Source of the DNA: Lacihabitans soyangensis
GTDB lineage: Bacteria > Bacteroidota > Bacteroidia > Cytophagales > Spirosomataceae
Reading direction: 5' to 3'
Assembly (NCBI RefSeq): GCF_024343775.1
Contig: NZ_RJUF01000021.1
Coordinates: 1 to 64,000, forward strand
DNA: 64,000 nucleotides
Made by a program: the position numbers and the translations under genes. The notes beneath the pieces were generated by a model. It saw only the letters and a list, made by a program, of their open reading frames with translations, was not told where the DNA came from and searched no databases. The stretch's first letter is position 1, and every line of letters starts with the position of its first letter. Of the stretch, positions 56,035 through 64,000 are shown piece by piece.

Positions 56035-56300
56035 AATTGTAATTTGTTTGTTTTTTCTTCAAAATTATACTCAAAACCCTCTCAGCAATAGTGCTTTTCG
56101 TTGAATGATAAGCATTTAATCGTTGAATATTTGATTTTTACCGATGAATGGATACCAAGAGATTGAAAACATTTAAAGTTTTGGTAAGTTTACCCATCAG
56201 AACAAACTCATCAAGTTTGCATTTATCCAAGTTAAAAGTTCTGAATTATATAATATTTCTAATATAACGGGTCATTTTTGTGCCACAAACAATACAAATG
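56035..56300. other. divergent intergenic region
   Basis: The gap between the LiaF-like gene and the esterase gene is 324 bp in all. Apart from the esterase promoter at 56301-56331 I see no gene, RNA or strong hairpin. Confidence 0.5.
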
Positions 56301-56331
56301 TTTGTTGTAATCTTCAATACTATTAATTTTG
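56301..56331 (+). promoter_or_regulatory. Bacteroidota-type promoter of the CBM48-esterase gene
   Basis: TTTG (56301-56304), exactly 19 nt, then TAATTTTG (56324-56331) is a perfect match to the Bacteroidota TTTG-N19-TAnnTTTG promoter. Transcription would start near 56338, 21 nt before the ATG at 56359. This excludes the TTG at 56329, which lies inside the -7 box. Confidence 0.75.
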
Positions 56332-56358
56332 CGACCCCGAAAATGTAAAAATTACCTT

Positions 56359-57441
56359 ATGAAATTAGAAAGAGGCAGCATGTATGTAGAGGTAAATACT
56401 TTAGTAAACGATGATCGACCAGTTTTTTTGTCAGGAAATTTCTGCAATTGGAACCCTAGCGACACTGATTTTTTGATGAAAAAAGTTGGAGATGGCAAAT
56501 ATAGATTTGATTTCGAAAAAGACTTTACTTTAGATAATCCGTTAGAATATAAATACACTAAAGGTGGTTGGGAACATGTAGAACTGGATAGTTTTGGAAA
56601 TACGAGTAAAAACCGAACACTTCTTCCAGAATTTCGTCCACACCTTGATTATGTTCCACTTTGGCGACAAAACGGCTTTACTCCTTATTATAATGAAACC
56701 ATGCCTTTGGTAGAAACCATTGAAATGGAAATTCCGCAGTTGAAAAAAACGCGTAAAATTAGCGTCATCCTGCCGAGCGATTATGCCAAAAATACAGATA
56801 AAAAATACCCGGTAGTATATATGCACGATGCTCAGAATCTTTTTGGGGAAGGATCGGTTTATGGCAATTGGGAAATTGACAAGCGACTATCACTTCTTAA
56901 AAAACAAGGGAAATCTGACGTAATAATTGTGGCCATCAATCATGGTGAAGAAGATAGACAGGTAGAGTTTTCGCCTTATAAAAACCGAGTGAAAGGACAA
57001 GGAATGCGTTATGCTACATTTATTGTACGTACCCTTAAGCCTTTGATAGACAACACTTACAGAACCCTCCCTGAAAGGCAGTTCACCGGAATTGGAGGCA
57101 GTTCGATGGGTGGATTGATAAGTATTTATACAGGTATGATGTACCCCGAAGCTATTGGAAGACTGATGGTATTTTCTCCCTCACTCTGGACTTCTCCTAA
57201 AATTTACTTCGATGCTGTGGAGTTTTTTAATCCTATGGACACCAAAATTTATCTCTACGGAGGTGGTAAAGAAAGTGAAAGTATGTTGCCGAATATAGAA
57301 AAACTCAAAGAAACCATTGACAATCAAGGCTTTGACTCCGCCAAAATTCAGATCAAAGCTGAATTAGACCCCGAAGGCCAACACAACGAAAAACGTTGGG
57401 GACAGGAATTCCCAAAAGCCTTGGATTGGTTGTATAATTGA
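56359..57441 (+). CDS. CBM48-like domain plus esterase (Putative_esterase/EstD type)
   Basis: The 360-residue protein has an N-terminal E-set/CBM48-like domain (about residues 1-90; FLSGNFCNWNPSDTD and EYKYTKGGWEHVELD) and a C-terminal alpha/beta-hydrolase esterase domain (from about 110) with VVYMHDAQNLFGEG, the nucleophile motif GGSSMGG and a C-terminal catalytic His in GQHNEKRWGQ. No signal peptide is seen, so it is cytoplasmic; substrates may be acyl- or feruloyl-esters, or siderophore esters. Start ATG 56359 is set by the promoter at 56301-56331. Confidence 0.87.
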   Translation: MKLERGSMYVEVNTLVNDDRPVFLSGNFCNWNPSDTDFLMKKVGDGKYRFDFEKDFTLDNPLEYKYTKGGWEHVELDSFGNTSKNRTLLPEFRPHLDYVPLWRQNGFTPYYNETMPLVETIEMEIPQLKKTRKISVILPSDYAKNTDKKYPVVYMHDAQNLFGEGSVYGNWEIDKRLSLLKKQGKSDVIIVAINHGEEDRQVEFSPYKNRVKGQGMRYATFIVRTLKPLIDNTYRTLPERQFTGIGGSSMGGLISIYTGMMYPEAIGRLMVFSPSLWTSPKIYFDAVEFFNPMDTKIYLYGGGKESESMLPNIEKLKETIDNQGFDSAKIQIKAELDPEGQHNEKRWGQEFPKALDWLYN

Positions 57442-57452
57442 TTTCTATTTTC

Positions 57453-57544
57453 TGCAAATCGTAAAGTAGAATTTATGCAAATCGTAAAGTATAGTTTATG
57501 TAAATCGTAAAGTAAAGTTTATGCAAATCATAAAGCAGAAATCC
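57453..57544. repeat. four tandem 23-bp repeats
   Basis: Units at 57453, 57476, 57499 and 57522 share the core TGCAAATCGTAAAGTA (third copy has TGTAAATC, fourth TGCAAATCATAAAGCA). The array lies just after the esterase stop in the convergent gap with the GH67 gene. It is short and has no CRISPR-like spacer. Confidence 0.85.
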
Positions 57545-57645
57545 ATATGTGCCTAATAATGAATACTTTATATTCAAATTGAAAAAGCCAAGTTTCTATG
57601 AATTCAAATCAATAAAAGAGAAAATTCTTTTCGAAAATTTTGAAT

Positions 57646-59730
57646 CTACTTCACATGATACACATCTACCAAACTCTTTAACTCTTCGAAAGTCCTCGCA
57701 GGTTTTTGATAAGGCGATGGCACGGGCATTTTGCTATATTTCTGAAAATATACCACTGAGGCATCTCTCCACCAAAGGGCTTCTTTGTGCTGCGTTTTGA
57801 GTCTTGCCTCTACATTTTCAAAGGTTTCGGAGTCTATTTTTCCTTTGATTGAAGCCCACTGCCTTTGCATATTTTCTACAGACTTTACACCTTCATAGTA
57901 GCGAGTCACCATTTCATCCCATACGGTTCTGCCATTTTGGAGTTTATGTCTCCATGGTGCATGATGAAACCAAAGCAAGAATTCGGGCTGGATGGTATTG
58001 ATGTCGCTGTATTTACTCCTCAAACCAAGATGATATTGAGCTAATGAATTACTTCCTTTTTCGGTCCGATCGAAACCAATGCCAACAGTGTCTGCTCTGT
58101 GATAATATAAGGCTGTCCAGTCTGGTCGTGGAGCTTTTTCTACCCAAGGTTCTGGTCCAAAATGGTGGCTTTCGCCCATTACATGGTGTACACCTAGTGG
58201 GTTGGTGTAGTTAGTATAAATTTCTCTAGATTCCATCATTATTTTCTTGATGGTTTCGGTAGATTTCTTATCCGACTGGAAAGTCATTTTTACCCATTCA
58301 TCAGCAATTTTTTCCGAAGTAATTTCTGGATTCCAGGCCATTCTCCCAAGCGTGTACCAATTTGCCTGAGCCATTGGATGGCCCGTCCAATTGCGGTCGG
58401 AGCCTGTATTGGCCACACCTATCATAGATGTCAATGGATATTTAAACAATTGACCATCAATTACCTTAGCCACTGTTGAGCCAGCTCCCTTGGCAAAAGT
58501 GTCGGTTTTCAAAACTTCTTCAAACATTGGGCCTTCATATACCCAATGTGTAGCCCAACCTAAATATTCTTGCGTCAGCTGAAATTCCATCGAAACTGGT
58601 GTTTTTTCCATCGCTCCGAAAAGTGGCGAAATCGGCTCTCTGACCTGAAAATCTATAGGGCCGTTTTTGACTTGAATGATAATATTGGGCAAAAACTCTC
58701 CGTCGAACTTCTTAAATTCATTATAAGCTGCCGCGAAACGATCTCCTTTGGGATCAAAATTATAAACGAATGCTCTCCAAATAATGAGTCCGTTATGCGG
58801 AGCCATGGCTTCGGCTAACATATTGGCTCCGTCTTTATGTGTGCGGCCAAAATCCATCGGACCAGGTTCACCTTCGGAGTTGGCTTTTACCACAAATCCA
58901 CCAAAATCAGGTATCAATTTATAAACCTCATCGGCCTTGTTTTTCCACCATTGTTTTACCTCAGGATCAAGTGGATCTGCCGTTTTTAGACCTCCCAGAA
59001 TTTTAGGCGAAGCAAAATTTACTGATAAGAAAACTTTAATTCCGTAAGGTCTGAAAACATCGGCAAGGGCTTTTACTTTTCCCAAATATTCCGCCGTAAT
59101 AAATCGTGCTGAAGCGTTTACGTTGTTCAAAACCGTTCCATTGATGCCAATAGAAGCATTTGCTCTGGCATAATCGATATATCTAGTGTCAATTCTTTCT
59201 GGTAATTCGTACCATTTCCACATCGACATACCAGCGTATCCCCGCTCAATGGTGCCGTTGTTGTTGTCCCAATGGTTGAGCATTCTGAGTTGGATTTTTG
59301 GAGAAGACGCAATTTTCAGATTTTCCAAAGATTCCGAAGTTTGAATTCTTCTGATCAACTCAAAAACACCATAAAGCACTCCTTTTGAGGTGTTTCCCGA
59401 AATGACAATCTGATTCTTTGTGCTTTTTATCTCAAAGGCTTCTGAGTTTTTATCTGTCAAGATTTCTTTTTTGAGAACCAAACTTGCATTGCTTCCTACC
59501 AATTTCGTTTTTACACCCAACAGTCCCAAAGAAGCTTTTTCTAATTCTGAAAGCGTAACTTTTGAGGTTTCGTCCGAAAAATTAATCGAAACGGTAGCCA
59601 GTTTTTGTGCATACGTTTTTCTCAAAGCTTCATTTTGAATACGATCATATTTGAGCCAAAGTCGGTAGCCGTCGTCGGCAAAGGTATTTAGGCTAATTAT
59701 GCTTAATAAAAACAGGACGAATAATCTCAT
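57646..59730 (-). CDS. aguA: alpha-glucuronidase, glycoside hydrolase family 67
   Basis: GH67 enzymes remove 4-O-methyl-glucuronic acid from xylo-oligosaccharides. The 694-residue protein has a signal peptide (LLSIISLNTFA), the N-terminal GH67 domain, and the catalytic barrel with KANSEGEPGPMDFGRTHKDG (conserved Glu near residue 287), QVKNGPIDFQVREP (with the preceding FDGEFLPN) and EFQLTQEYLG (Glu near 380). The C-terminal domain includes GVHHVMGESHHFGPEPWV. It points to glucuronoxylan use and fits the pentose-oxidation genes upstream. Confidence 0.95.
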   Translation of the reverse strand: MRLFVLFLLSIISLNTFADDGYRLWLKYDRIQNEALRKTYAQKLATVSINFSDETSKVTLSELEKASLGLLGVKTKLVGSNASLVLKKEILTDKNSEAFEIKSTKNQIVISGNTSKGVLYGVFELIRRIQTSESLENLKIASSPKIQLRMLNHWDNNNGTIERGYAGMSMWKWYELPERIDTRYIDYARANASIGINGTVLNNVNASARFITAEYLGKVKALADVFRPYGIKVFLSVNFASPKILGGLKTADPLDPEVKQWWKNKADEVYKLIPDFGGFVVKANSEGEPGPMDFGRTHKDGANMLAEAMAPHNGLIIWRAFVYNFDPKGDRFAAAYNEFKKFDGEFLPNIIIQVKNGPIDFQVREPISPLFGAMEKTPVSMEFQLTQEYLGWATHWVYEGPMFEEVLKTDTFAKGAGSTVAKVIDGQLFKYPLTSMIGVANTGSDRNWTGHPMAQANWYTLGRMAWNPEITSEKIADEWVKMTFQSDKKSTETIKKIMMESREIYTNYTNPLGVHHVMGESHHFGPEPWVEKAPRPDWTALYYHRADTVGIGFDRTEKGSNSLAQYHLGLRSKYSDINTIQPEFLLWFHHAPWRHKLQNGRTVWDEMVTRYYEGVKSVENMQRQWASIKGKIDSETFENVEARLKTQHKEALWWRDASVVYFQKYSKMPVPSPYQKPARTFEELKSLVDVYHVK

Positions 59731-59935
59731 AAAATATTAAGTGTTGAATTGACAAATATCGGAAGAAAGGTAGAAATATTTTCTTAAACCATTGAGTTAT
59801 TTGATTTTTTAACTATACTTAAATTGAACTACATAAAGCCCGCCGTTTTCTTTTCAAAATCAAAGTGGTCTGGTATTTTTTCATTCTAATTAACTTGGCC
59901 ATTACTAAACTTTTAAACGTTTTCTCGTTCTAAAA

Positions 59936-59969
59936 CAAAAAACCCTCCCAAAATAACATTCAGGAGGGT
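59936..59969 (-). terminator. intrinsic terminator of the dehydrogenase-dehydratase operon
   Basis: ACCCTCC (59942-59948) pairs with GGAGGGT (59963-59969). On the minus strand a TTTTTTG run follows the stem. It lies 21 bp after the aldehyde dehydrogenase stop. Confidence 0.85.
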
Positions 59970-59990
59970 CAATTATTTCTGATTCAAATA

Positions 59991-61553
59991 TTACTTCACC
60001 ATCTCCCCATTCACTTTTCTCCAAATACCCAAAGAGTTTTGGTTCTGAAGTTCAACAGGTAACAACGTATCGGGCATATCTTGATAACAAACTGGTCTTG
60101 TAAATCTGGTGATGGACATCGTTCCTACCGAAGTGCTGCGGCTGTCTGTGGTAGCTGGATATGGGCCGCCGTGTACCATGGCGTGAGTAACTTCCACACC
60201 CGTTGGGAATCCGTTAATGATCAGTCGCCCCACTTTTTGCTCTAGAAGTTCAAGTAAATCTGCGTATTCGGCTAGTTCTTTTGGAGAGCCAAAAACAGTG
60301 GCCGTAAGATGTCCAGAAAGATTATGAGCCACTTCCATTATTTCTTCTCTGCTACTGGCTTCTACCACCAAGCTTGAAGGGCCAAAAACCTCTTCTTTTA
60401 GCGTTTCGCTGCCTTTAAACGTTTGATAATCAGCTTTAAATATAACAGGCTGGGCTGCGGTAAAACCTTCTGGTTTTTTGCCAAAGCTAATTACTTTAGC
60501 GTATTTCTCAAATTCCTCTATGCCTTTGTGATACACCGACTGTATGCCTTTGTTAAGCATCACACCGCCATTCGATTCTGCCGAAACGCTCTCTAGTTTT
60601 GCTACAAAGGCATCGTCTTTTTCTATAACCAAAAGTCCAGGATTGGTACAAAACTGTCCCACGCCCATCGTTACGGAATTCATATAGTTCTGAGCCAAAA
60701 CATCTCCTTTTTCTTTCAGTGTTTTGGGTAGAATAAATACCGGATTGATACTGCCCATTTCGGCGTAAACTGGGATGGGTTCTGGCCTAGCAGCTGCCGC
60801 ATCAAAAAGTGATTTCCCACCTCTCAACGAACCCGTAAAACCTACAGCTTTGATCAAAGGATGTTTTACCAAAGCTTGGCCTATTTCAATGCTATCGTCA
60901 AAAACCAAAGAAAAAACGCCATCGGGCATACCTGTTTTTTGAGCTGCCGCCAAAATGGCTCTTCCAGCCAATTCTGAGGTGCCTAAATGCGAGGGGTGAC
61001 CTTTGAAAACTACAGGACAACCAGCAGCCAATGCGGAAACGGTATCGCCACCTGCCACAGAAAACGCCAATGGAAAATTACTAGCCCCAAAAATGCCCAC
61101 CGGACCAAGAGGACGCTCCATGGCCCGTAGGTCTGGCTTTGGAAGTGGCTGTCTGTCCGGCTGAGCGGTGTCTATGATGGCATTTACCCAAGAACCTTCT
61201 TTTAACAAACTTGCAAACAACCTAAGTTGCCCTAGTGTTCTGCCTCTTTCGCCCTGAGCCCTACCCAGCGGAAGACCACTTTCGGCAGTGTATCGTTCTA
61301 ATAATGAATCGCCTAAAGCCTCTATTTCTGTGGCAATCGCCTCTAGAAATGTTGCTTTCTCTGCTCCTGATATTTTTCTATAAATAGCAAAAGCCTCGTT
61401 GGCTTTGTGCACGGCTAAGTCCAATTCGCTTGTGGTTGCCTTAAAAAACAATGGGCCAATTGGTTCACCCGAGGCCGGATTGATGGCCTGAATACCGACT
61501 GTGCCTTCTGAAGATTCTGTGAATCCAATTAAATTTTTTCCTAAAACTTGCAT
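59991..61553 (-). CDS. aldehyde dehydrogenase, alpha-ketoglutaric semialdehyde dehydrogenase type
   Basis: The 520-residue enzyme has the family marks of the KGSADH/2,5-dioxovalerate dehydrogenase group: SNFPLAFSVAGGDTVSALAAGCPVV (NADP site region, shown as a general match), EMGSINPVF (Glu near 265), and the catalytic Cys near 303 in GVGQFCTNPG. It oxidises alpha-ketoglutarate semialdehyde to alpha-ketoglutarate. The gene abuts the FAH-family gene with no gap (stop at 61554, ATG at 61553), which fits a two-step pathway end. The terminator at 59936-59969 follows. Confidence 0.9.
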   Translation of the reverse strand: MQVLGKNLIGFTESSEGTVGIQAINPASGEPIGPLFFKATTSELDLAVHKANEAFAIYRKISGAEKATFLEAIATEIEALGDSLLERYTAESGLPLGRAQGERGRTLGQLRLFASLLKEGSWVNAIIDTAQPDRQPLPKPDLRAMERPLGPVGIFGASNFPLAFSVAGGDTVSALAAGCPVVFKGHPSHLGTSELAGRAILAAAQKTGMPDGVFSLVFDDSIEIGQALVKHPLIKAVGFTGSLRGGKSLFDAAAARPEPIPVYAEMGSINPVFILPKTLKEKGDVLAQNYMNSVTMGVGQFCTNPGLLVIEKDDAFVAKLESVSAESNGGVMLNKGIQSVYHKGIEEFEKYAKVISFGKKPEGFTAAQPVIFKADYQTFKGSETLKEEVFGPSSLVVEASSREEIMEVAHNLSGHLTATVFGSPKELAEYADLLELLEQKVGRLIINGFPTGVEVTHAMVHGGPYPATTDSRSTSVGTMSITRFTRPVCYQDMPDTLLPVELQNQNSLGIWRKVNGEMVK

Positions 61554-62381
61554 TTATTCTACTGTATTTATGAGCGTACCTATGTTGTCAATACTGATTT
61601 TTACTTCGTCGCCACTGATCATCGTGAAGTCGTCTGGTGGAACGGTTCCGGTACCTGTCATCAAGAAAACGCCTTGTGGAAAACTGCATTCTCTTGTCAG
61701 ATATTCAACCAATTCGGGCAATTCGCGTTTCATCTGCGAAAGTTGAGTTTTACCATCAAAAACAGTTTTTCCCTCACGAAGAATTTCTACTGCAATGTCA
61801 GTATCTCTGCTTATTGGCTCTTCCAAAACTAAAATGCACGGCCCAATAGCCGCACTTTTATCGTAGCTTTTGGCCTGTGGCAAATACAGTGGATTTTCTC
61901 CTTCAATGTCTCTCGAACTGACGTCGTTACCAATGGTGTAGCCTGCTATTTGGTTTTGATTATTCACAAAAAGCGTGAGCTCCGGCTCTGGAACGTTCCA
62001 TTTAGAGTCCTTCCGAATTCTGATGTCTTGCAAATGACCTACTGTACGGGCGGCTGTGGCTTTAAAAAATATCTCGGGACGTTCGGCATCGTAAACTCTG
62101 TCATAGAAATCACCGCCACCTGCGTCTTTGGATTCCTCCATACGGGCGGTTTTACTTCTGAGATAAGTAACACCTGAAGCCCAAATTTCTTGAGAAACGA
62201 TGGGTGCCAAAATGGTGCTTTCGTCTAAAGAAGCCACGCTTTCTGAGTTATTTATTTTGTTATTCAAGAAAGCGAATAATGCAGGTTGATTGATGAGTTG
62301 GTCCCAACCTAAATCATTAATTTTGAAAAACTTTGAATCTTTTTCGGCAATTATGCCCTGGGTAGTATTGTATATTTTCAC
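61554..62381 (-). CDS. FAH-family 2-keto-3-deoxy-pentonate dehydratase (KdaD/XylX-like)
   Basis: The 275-residue protein is a fumarylacetoacetate-hydrolase-fold enzyme. It has QEIWASGVTYLRSKTARMEES, FYDRVYDAERPEIFFKA, NVPEPELTLFV and SSRDIEGENPLYLPQAKSYD, as in the 2-keto-3-deoxy-arabinonate dehydratase (KdaD) group, whose members bind Mg2+ through Glu/Glu/Asp. The product would be alpha-ketoglutarate semialdehyde, the substrate of the abutting dehydrogenase. A hydratase or other FAH activity is an alternative. It is the first gene of the minus-strand pair. Confidence 0.85.
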   Translation of the reverse strand: MKIYNTTQGIIAEKDSKFFKINDLGWDQLINQPALFAFLNNKINNSESVASLDESTILAPIVSQEIWASGVTYLRSKTARMEESKDAGGGDFYDRVYDAERPEIFFKATAARTVGHLQDIRIRKDSKWNVPEPELTLFVNNQNQIAGYTIGNDVSSRDIEGENPLYLPQAKSYDKSAAIGPCILVLEEPISRDTDIAVEILREGKTVFDGKTQLSQMKRELPELVEYLTRECSFPQGVFLMTGTGTVPPDDFTMISGDEVKISIDNIGTLINTVE

Positions 62382-62473
62382 TGGTTGAATTTTTTGGGCA
62401 ATTTACTAATTTTTTGATTATTCGAAACACTTAAACTCAACATTGTGTTTATAATTAAATGTAAATCACTAGA

Positions 62474-62992
62474 ATGCCGCAAATAATCAATATTCCGCTT
62501 GTAGACGACAACGATAACATCATAGGCCACGGCGAAAAGTTGGAAGTTCACCAAAAGGGATTGCTGCATAGGGCATTTTCGATATTGGTTTTTAATGAAA
62601 AAGACCAAATATTGATACACCAACGGGCTTTTGGAAAATATCACTCCCCCGGGCTTTGGACAAACACTTGCTGTGGACACCCCAATGAAGGCGAAAGCAT
62701 GGAGGCAGCGGTGCACAGGAGATTACAGGAAGAAATGGGATTCGATTGTGAACTCTCGCATAAGTTTACCTTTAGGTACAAAGCCGTTTTTGACAATGGT
62801 CTAACGGAAAACGAAATTGATCATGTTTATATAGGCACCTTTAACGATACTTTCATTGTTAATCCAGACGAAGTGGCTGGCTATAAGTGGATTTCTATCT
62901 CAGAAACCAAAGATTTAATTCTTCAAAATCCTGCAAACTTCACAGTTTGGTTTAAGGAAATAATGAAGCATGAAGCTGAATTGTTGGCTTGA
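62474..62992 (+). CDS. idi: isopentenyl-diphosphate delta-isomerase, type 1
   Basis: Idi interconverts IPP and DMAPP in isoprenoid synthesis. The 172-residue protein is a Nudix-fold type 1 enzyme with LLHRAFSILVF, HSPGLWTNTCCGHPNEGES (catalytic Cys near 66 and metal-binding His), and NEIDHVYIGTF (catalytic Glu). The minus-strand reading frame across its 5' half is a shadow. It is divergent from the dehydratase gene and convergent with the DOPA-dioxygenase gene. Confidence 0.95.
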   Translation: MPQIINIPLVDDNDNIIGHGEKLEVHQKGLLHRAFSILVFNEKDQILIHQRAFGKYHSPGLWTNTCCGHPNEGESMEAAVHRRLQEEMGFDCELSHKFTFRYKAVFDNGLTENEIDHVYIGTFNDTFIVNPDEVAGYKWISISETKDLILQNPANFTVWFKEIMKHEAELLA

Positions 62993-63030
62993 TTTATTGC
63001 TCTAAATACTTACTAAAAATTGCTTTTTTC

Positions 63031-63115
63031 CATTTTTAGTACCCAAAAGAAATTATTTTTTTCATTTTTAGTACCCAAAAAATAAACACTTTTTGCATTT
63101 TTAGTACCCAAAAGA
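63031..63115. repeat. three direct repeats with a 32-33 bp period
   Basis: CATTTTTAGTACCCAAAA occurs at 63031, 63063 and 63096 (18 bp identical in all three copies), separated by A/T-rich spacers. It lies in the convergent gap after idi and before a terminator. It is too short and regular to be a coding repeat. Confidence 0.85.
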
Positions 63116-63125
63116 ATTTTTTATG

Positions 63126-63161
63126 CATAAAAAAAGCCAAAACCTTTAGAGATTTTGGCTT
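63126..63161 (-). terminator. intrinsic terminator of the DOPA-dioxygenase-like gene
   Basis: AAGCCAAAA (63134-63142) pairs with TTTTGGCTT (63153-63161). On the minus strand the stem is followed by a T run. It lies 17 bp past the stop of the DOPA-dioxygenase-like gene. Confidence 0.8.
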
Positions 63162-63178
63162 CCCTTTTTCGAAATATC

Positions 63179-64000
63179 TTACCCTATTTTTACTGAGGTC
63201 ATCGTCAAAGAACCCGCAATAGCCTTGTCATTGAAAAACTCTACTTTGTCTTTGTCGTCCTGTACTCCAAGCGTGTAAAGCAAAGGATAGTAATGGTCAG
63301 GAGTGGGTATGGCCAAGTGAGCATCTTTGTGCAAAGTTTTATAATCCCAAAGCGGTTTGTGGTTTTTGTCTGCAATTAGCTTCTTAAACAATTCGTTCAT
63401 TTCAATTGCCCAATCAAAGCCATATTCCACATTGAACCCTTTGGCTGGATCGGCATTTTTGGGAAAGCTAATCATGCGAAGATTGTGCACCATGTTACCA
63501 CTTCCCAATATCAACACACCTTTGTTTCTTAATGCAGCCAACTGCTTGCCCAATTCATAATGGTAATTGCCTGATTTATAGAAATCTACGCTCAATTGGA
63601 TCATCGGAATGTTGGCATCTGGATACATTTGCTTGACCACACTCCAGCTGCCGTGGTCAAATCCCCAGTCGTGATCTAGTCCAACTTCTGTATTTTTTAT
63701 CAAATTCTTAGTCTCGGTGGCCAGTGTCGGAGATCCTGGAGCTGGGTATTTAACATTGAAAAGTGCCTGAGGAAATCCACCAAAATCATGAATAGTTTCG
63801 AGCTGTGGGGCAGCCGTAACAAACGTACCACGTGTCAGCCAGTGGGCTGAAATACACAATACAGCCACTGGTTTAGGTATATTTTTGGCTATTTGACGCC
63901 ATTTTTGACTGAATTCGTTATCTTCTATAGCATTCATGGGGCTGCCATGACCTACAAAAAGTACTGGCATTTTTTGGCCCATTTCGGGTAAGCTGTCTGC
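63179..64000 (-). CDS. 4,5-DOPA dioxygenase extradiol-like (LigB superfamily), 5' end beyond window
   Basis: The protein belongs to the YgiD/LigB extradiol ring-cleavage group: PVLFVGHGSPMNAIEDN, LCISAHWLTRG, DHDWGFDHGSWSVV and AIPTPDHYYPLLYTLG carry the conserved metal-binding His residues. The frame is open from the ATG at 63982 through the window edge (ADSLPE before the Met), and relatives commonly have LP...MPVLF preceded by about 10-20 more residues, so the true start probably lies beyond position 64000. Activity on DOPA itself is not shown; YgiD-like proteins vary in substrate. Confidence 0.85.
   Translation of the reverse strand, partial: ADSLPEMGQKMPVLFVGHGSPMNAIEDNEFSQKWRQIAKNIPKPVAVLCISAHWLTRGTFVTAAPQLETIHDFGGFPQALFNVKYPAPGSPTLATETKNLIKNTEVGLDHDWGFDHGSWSVVKQMYPDANIPMIQLSVDFYKSGNYHYELGKQLAALRNKGVLILGSGNMVHNLRMISFPKNADPAKGFNVEYGFDWAIEMNELFKKLIADKNHKPLWDYKTLHKDAHLAIPTPDHYYPLLYTLGVQDDKDKVEFFNDKAIAGSLTMTSVKIG

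Noticed and set aside
57453-57544. CRISPR-like array
   Set aside because: The units are contiguous tandem repeats with no unique spacers and no cas genes are nearby.
62378-62716. minus-strand 112-aa reading frame across idi
   Set aside because: It lies over the conserved idi coding sequence on the other strand and has no family resemblance; it is a shadow.
63031-63115. CRISPR-like array
   Set aside because: Only three copies, spacers are short A/T-rich stretches of about 14-15 bp, and no cas genes are seen.

Overview
The window looks like a chromosomal segment of a Bacteroidota species, most likely Cytophagales. The reasons are two SusC/SusD outer-membrane pairs, a DUF4249/TonB-receptor pair, Cytophagales-style lipoprotein and ...AQ signal peptides, AT-rich intergenic DNA, little visible Shine-Dalgarno sequence, and several promoter -7 boxes of the Bacteroidota type TAnnTTTG. 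It is ordinary chromosome with housekeeping genes (dnaN, prfA, mraY, menB, psd, idi, rdgB) scattered among carbohydrate-uptake clusters. I see no prophage, CRISPR array, tRNA or rRNA.

Layout. 1-1296: right part of an IS3-family insertion sequence with a -1 frameshift site between orfA and orfB. 1562-9557: small membrane protein, MFS transporter, AAA ATPase, psd, a large membrane/TPR protein and dnaN. 9565-22312: carbohydrate locus with GH29 fucosidase and DUF1080 hydrolase on the minus strand, and divergently a membrane-anchored regulator with a SARP-like output domain, SusC, SusD and a putative alpha-galactosidase-like hydrolase. 22331-23258: a RAYT (REP-associated tyrosine transposase) gene bracketed by four copies of a short palindrome. 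23261-36664: acyltransferase-like membrane protein, PBP4-type peptidase, Crp/Fnr regulator, prfA, rdgB, AraC regulator, menB, a lipoprotein, mraY, an S9 peptidase and a K+ channel.

36972-52417: a DUF4249 lipoprotein/TonB-receptor pair on the plus strand faces a minus-strand cluster running SusC, SusD, terminator, small lipoprotein, and two giant FG-GAP/VCBS-ASPIC lipoproteins that overlap by 4 nt. 52701-64000: a fused FAD/Fe-S oxidase, a small LiaF-like membrane protein, a CBM48-esterase, GH67 alpha-glucuronidase, an aldehyde dehydrogenase plus FAH-family dehydratase pair that fits the end of the non-phosphorylating (Weimberg-type) pentose pathway, idi, and a 4,5-DOPA-dioxygenase-like gene cut by the window edge.

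The most distinctive items are the membrane-anchored Kelch/LamG-like to SARP-like regulator next to a Sus pair, the RAYT with its palindromes, a structured intergenic element with its own promoter-like sequence and strong terminator (26053-26230), several perfect inverted repeats that could be operators, and a recurring pattern in which a TTG that could be taken as a start codon is really the end of a -7 promoter box.
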